A DNA stretch of 64,000 nt, from positions 1 through 64,000 of the forward strand of contig CAJJDP010000109.1 of the NCBI GenBank assembly GCA_905182995.1. Direction: 5' to 3'. Source of the stretch: Paramecium octaurelia. Its lineage: Eukaryota > Ciliophora > Oligohymenophorea > Peniculida > Parameciidae. The translations under genes and the position numbers were made by a program. Of this stretch, positions 59,484-64,000 are shown piece after piece. The notes beneath the pieces were generated by a model, which ran no database searches, had not been told where the DNA came from, and saw only the letters and a list, made by a program, of their open reading frames with translations. Numbering within the stretch: position 1 is the first letter of the stretch; each line of letters begins with the position of its first letter.

Positions 59484-60955
59484 TACTTTTAACTTTACAA
59501 AACAGTTTGCGGAGAAAACCCCATAATTCCAAGATCTTGAGAGAATATTAGTTACAAATTAAAAATAAAATATTAACTTGGAAAAACGAGAATATATTTT
59601 ACACTAATACATACCTTAAAATAAAAAATAAGTTATTCTAAGAAAATGACAATACTTATATGCAAAAAAAATGAATTTTTCAGAAGTAACGATTAGATTG
59701 AATAGTTTTCTTGTTTTTTCGTTTTCAATATAAGGTGAACTGTGAAGTTTTTTATAATAAAAAACAGAGGTGCTCTTGTTTTAAATTAATTAATTGTATA
59801 TATATAATATAGTTATAATGAAGAATAAGTAGCAGTAGAGGCAAGAGTATTTGGTTTAGGTGTAAGTAATAGAAGTAAGAGATCTTAAGGGCGGAGATAA
59901 GACTGGGGCTTGTGATCCTTTTGTGAAGATATCTGTAGGTAATTTGCCTCCATAAGTAACTACAACTAGAAAGGCTGCAAATACTGCTGTGTTTAACTAA
60001 TCATTTACATTCACTGGGTTGTTAATGAACTCGATAGAATTCGAGAGTTTTGAGATTAAAATAGAAGTGTACGATTTAAAACAATTTGGATAAAATCAAC
60101 TTGTTGGCATTTACTCAGTTGGAATTTCAACACTCTACAGGAATCCTGCTCACGAGATCTTTAATACTTGGTTACCTTTGGTTCATCCTAAACAAGGATT
60201 AGAACCGTAAGGGTTTTTATTGGCATCCGCGTATGTTATATCTCCAACTGATCGTCCGCCTGTCCATGATATGAACGAGAATAATGTGGAGGAAGAACCT
60301 GATGAATTTGGAGGTGTTCCAGATGACCAATTGAATCCAGAATAATTATAAGCGAGAATAGAGAGAAAGAATAGAATCGCTGTTGTTTCTAAGCCTGAAA
60401 TTCGGGGGAAATCCTATCAATTGATGGTTAACATTGCGAAAGCAGAAGATTTAGCGTTGATGGGTTATCCCACCCTTGATAGTTTTATATCTGTAAGAGC
60501 AGGAGGAACAGCTTAAATAACATCGGTAATGAAGAACCAATAGAAACCCTAATATTTGTCTAGATTGATGTTCCCTTTGCATTTCCCATTTTTCAATGAT
60601 AAAATAGTGGTAAGAGTTTGGGATAGAAGAACTATGGCAACAGATACTTTTATTGCGATGATCCCAGAAGTCCCAACCGAAAACGATTATTTTAATATCA
60701 ATTTTTTGTAGAGTAAAGGAGGAACTATGCCATTCAGATGGTTCAATCTCTATGGAATACCATAAGATGAAAGACCAGGTGGGTTTCAATAGGCATTTCT
60801 TGGTTACAAAAAGAGTATCATTGGAACAGACTTCATGGGCAGAGTCTTGATGTCAATAAACCTTACACAAAGTGAAAAACCTGAATTAATGGTTGTTCCA
60901 CTAACAACTCAGAGAGAACCACCTATTGATAAATATTTGTTGAGATTCGATACGT
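59484..60955. repeat. Direct repeat B, copy 2
   Basis: Second copy of repeat B. After 60955 the ferlin frame continues without interruption, so this is the copy that belongs to the intact gene. Confidence 0.92.
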
Positions 60956-63900
60956 ATGAGATCCAGGAAGCCAAAGATTGTGGAGAAAAGATTATTGTGA
61001 AATTCAAGGTTGGTGGATAAGTCTTTAAATCAAATGAAGCCTTTATAAAGACAGAAAAGAAAAGCAAGTATAAGCAGAAGGCGTAGACTGAAAACAAAGA
61101 GATTCAAGGGATTAGTTATACATGGGGGAAGTAGATTTAAACCAGAGATGAGAAATTGGATTTGCCATAGGATCCTTAATAAATTCCTGATTTGATTGTA
61201 TCCTTACATAATGAGAAGGGCAAGAGAGTGGCCTATTTAAGAATTCCATATTCAGACAAAGACTTAGAAACAAATAGACCCAAATGGTACACATTCAAGA
61301 GTGTCAAGTAAACAGATAACAATGACGTTCCTCATAGTTTTTTCTTAGTTAACATAATATTTCGAAATGAAAGCACTGTGTTCAAGATACCTAAAATCAT
61401 AGTCAAGAGAGATCAATAGGTATATTATCACTTGTATGCCTAATTTTATGCAGGATATGATTTGTGTCCTGATCTATATTCAGAGGAAGTCCAGGCAAGT
61501 TTTGTGATGAAAATAGGGGGTCAATATCTAGAATTAGACAAGCCACAATCAGGCAAGAATCCAATATGGAATAAGGCATTCGAGAAGATTGTGAAAATAG
61601 ATTAAAATCTGGAATTTGCAAGCAACATCATTATAACTTTTACAAATCAAAAGAAATCCAATTCATGGTTCAGTAATAATCACATTGGAGATATATGCAT
61701 ACCTGCACTTGTTTGTAAGTATGAAGGTGATCCCATCTTTGGATTTCATCATATAGTCAACTAAGGTTAATCAGCTGGGAGAATTTTGGCAGCATTTAAA
61801 TTAAGAGAACTGGGTAAGAATAAAGAAGCCTTTTCAGAGGATCCTACTCCCATAATTCCCTAAGAAGGATTCACTTAAAAATGGGCTCAATTTCCAGTTT
61901 TTGGAGTGAGAAATTTAAAATAGAAAATGAAGGATCCAAAATTAATGGTTTAAGTGCCAGTTCCATTTAATATGGTTGATTCAAGTGTTGAGAATCCAAG
62001 CTATTACAATAGCGAGCCTTGTGAAATTATATAGGCTTAAAAAGATTTATTAGAAAATGATAAGAGTTGGTTTGGAGGAGGAATCCAAGATCCAGTCTTC
62101 TTGAAATTGGTGAATTTAAAGGTTTATTTACCAGAGGACATCAAATTCTATCCACAATTGGAAATTCAATTATCTGATACATTCAATAAAAGTGAAAGGT
62201 ACATATGTTCAATTCCATTGATTGATGTAGCTTAGACAAAGGATTAACTTTTAATTGATGAAGCAAGGAACTTTTTTGAATAAGGCAAAAATTTTGAAGA
62301 TATTTAATTAAATGCAGGCAAAAATGAGGACCTGTAGGAAAATAATGAGAATGTCATAGTAAATCATGATGCAGAATCATAAAAATAATAAGATCAAAAG
62401 GATACTGCTATGCCAAAGGAAACACAACCTAAAGAAACTGTGAAGTAGAGTGTTGCACCTGAAAAGGTGAGTTAATAAAAGTAGAGTAATTAGTCAGGCA
62501 AATCCCAAAAGTATTCAACAATGTCCAAGTTAAGTGTGATGACAGAGAGACCTGATTTGAAGATAAAATCTACTTTAAAGAATAAGGGAATTCAGAATGT
62601 TGAAGTTACTGAGATGACCCATCTTACATTGGAATTTGAGGATATTATAGAGAAGAAGAAGGAGAATAAGGAAAAGGAGAAGAAATTATTGGGAATGATT
62701 AAGACTTATAAGACTAAATATAAGAAGTTCGATCAATTGAAATTACTTATTAAAAGAGAGGTTGAAAAGTTGAAAGGAGTAGAGATTAAAGAAACAAATT
62801 ATTTCAAAGGAACCAATGAAGTAGATGAAGATGAAGGGTATGATTATGGCAGAGAAGTGTTAAAGGGTCCATATGAAGAAAAACTAGCTCCCAAGATTCC
62901 ATTTAGAAGGTTTGCTCTATATAGATTGTCTTCAACTAAATATGGATTAATTGGGAATCCAACTGATGCTGTTATAAAAGGAGATATTAGAATCTCAGAT
63001 TATGGAGGAACTGTTGTTGATAACCAAAAATAATCTAAAAAGTCAAAGGTGTCAAAAACTTCAAAAAAGAAATCCTCAGTCAAGGATGTTCCAGACAAGC
63101 CTGATGATTATTCCTTTAATCTATTTGATGAAGGCTTTCTATAATTCTTTAATCAGCCTTACAGGCTAAAAGTTAGATTATACATATTGAGATGTCTCAA
63201 TTTAGCAGCATAGAAATAAGATATTGATGCTTATCATAAAATGGCTGGACTTTAAGCTGTCTGTTCAGCGGATTCCTATCCAGAAATCTTTATAGGGGAA
63301 AGTGGACATGATAATCAAGATTTGATCAAACACATCACGGATTAGGATAGACCAATTGAAAATACATTAAGTCCTAATTTTTTCAGAATGTATGAGTTGG
63401 ATGCAGAATTGCCTACTGATTGGAAAATGAAATTACATATTAAAAGTAAGGGAATGTTTGATTCTGTTATTGGTAGCATTCAAATTGACATTGAAGATAG
63501 AGTCGTTGGTGAAGAAAAGTTAAAATAGAGAATCGCCTACACTGTCTTTAAAGAAAGGTTTGAAACTGAAAAAGAAGCTTTAAAATATGATGATAGTCAG
63601 AACGCTGAAAGACGCAAAGGATATCTTTCAGGACAAATTACAGATTTGCAATAAAGAATTGAAAACTTTGATAAGAAGTTCAAGGTTCCCGTTGAGTATA
63701 AGGATTTAAAAATAGATGGGAGACAACAAGCCTCTCAAGGAACAGTTGAAATGTTTTTGGAAGTCTTGCCTATTGATATAGCAAGAGAGATTGAACCTGC
63801 TCCATTACAGGCCCCATTACCATAAGAATATGAGGTAAGATTGATCATTTGGGAGACTTTTGAAATACCAAAGGTAGCAACTAAGAAAGTTGTAGACATT

Positions 63901-64000
63901 ATGGTCACTGTAGCCATGGATGCCTCTGCTACAGGCAAAGATGCTGAAGTAGCCAAAGAGACAGATGTACACAATGGTAGTGAAAATGGTGATGGATCCT
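59818..64000 (+). CDS. Ferlin-like multi-C2 membrane-fusion protein (partial at right edge)
   Basis: Ferlins are tail-anchored, multi-C2 proteins that drive calcium-regulated vesicle fusion and membrane repair. ATG 59818 opens an intronless frame of about 1394 codons that is still open at the window end. C2 domain 1 ('VQVQVIEVRDLKGGDKTGAC' with 'DPFVKISVG'), C2 domain 2 ('YQLMVNIAKAEDLALMGYPT', 'DSFISVRAGG'), and further C2 modules ('QVYYHLYAQFYAGYDLCPDL', 'YRLKVRLYILRCLNLAAQKQ') are visible. The late segment 'YEVRLIIWETFEIPKVATKK' matches the C-terminal ferlin C2 domains. Domain 1 keeps Asp residues for calcium; later ones are less complete. The predicted C-terminal membrane anchor lies outside the window. 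In Paramecium a role in trichocyst or food-vacuole fusion is plausible. Confidence 0.9.

Overview
The window is ciliate macronuclear DNA, almost certainly from Paramecium. TAA and TAG occur inside every long reading frame where glutamine is expected and TGA is the only stop. Base composition is very AT-rich. Genes are packed tightly on both strands, and coding sequence is cut by tiny GT..AG introns of 18-32 nt. I joined exons by hand, choosing introns that restore one frame with recognisable protein motifs. In nearly all multi-exon genes the exon total came out divisible by three, which supports the models. Read with the standard code, the window looks like dozens of short fragments; read with the ciliate code, it holds about 35 genes.

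Layout. 1-335: end of a WD40 protein, then a decayed or misread gene (316-2040). 2663-4097 (-): truncated B-box/coiled-coil protein whose two full-length paralogues, ending in a TLD domain, lie at 22901-28136. 4976-8389: P4-ATPase lipid flippase. 8677-10579: coiled-coil and RS-like proteins. 10787-12095 (-): Aurora-like kinase, divergent from a Golgi pH regulator/GPCR-like channel (12128-13667). 13707-15339 (-): pseudokinase. 16390-17861 (-): kinase with a long N-terminal extension. 18359-20490: MCM8 helicase. 20537-22225: two small genes. About 28359-30550: Mkt1-like protein. 31042-31663: CBM20 starch-binding protein. 32038-34116 (-): kinesin. 34205-35468 (-): glutaryl-CoA-dehydrogenase-like enzyme. 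35826-37546: ciliate membrane protein. 38324-41035 (-): cofilin, a second pseudokinase, ribosomal protein uL23. 42032-42320 (-): broken SCP2 gene. 42417-44666 (-): TPR protein, divergent by 20 bp from a USP-type deubiquitinase (44687-47386). 47427-48282 (-): TMBIM/Bax-inhibitor-like protein. 48332-51178: LRR protein. 51462-55949: arylamine N-acetyltransferase array. 56093-57834 (-): three-DM10 EFHC1/RIB72-like ciliary protein. 58345-64000: ferlin, running off the end.

Two single N bases (54968 and 59483) each sit between two apparently identical direct copies of about 1.43 and 1.47 kb. These look like contig ends that overlap but were not merged. The fourth NAT gene, the DM10 fragment and the first, cut-off ferlin copy are therefore probably assembly artefacts. 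The true array has three NAT genes, and the intact ferlin starts at 59818.

The gene mix is mostly ordinary eukaryotic housekeeping and ciliary function (flippase, kinases, MCM8, kinesin, cofilin, DM10 protein, ferlin). The most unusual parts are the TRIM-like B-box/coiled-coil/TLD family, two pseudokinases, the NAT array and several decayed genes. I saw no tRNA, rRNA, CRISPR or transposon gene.
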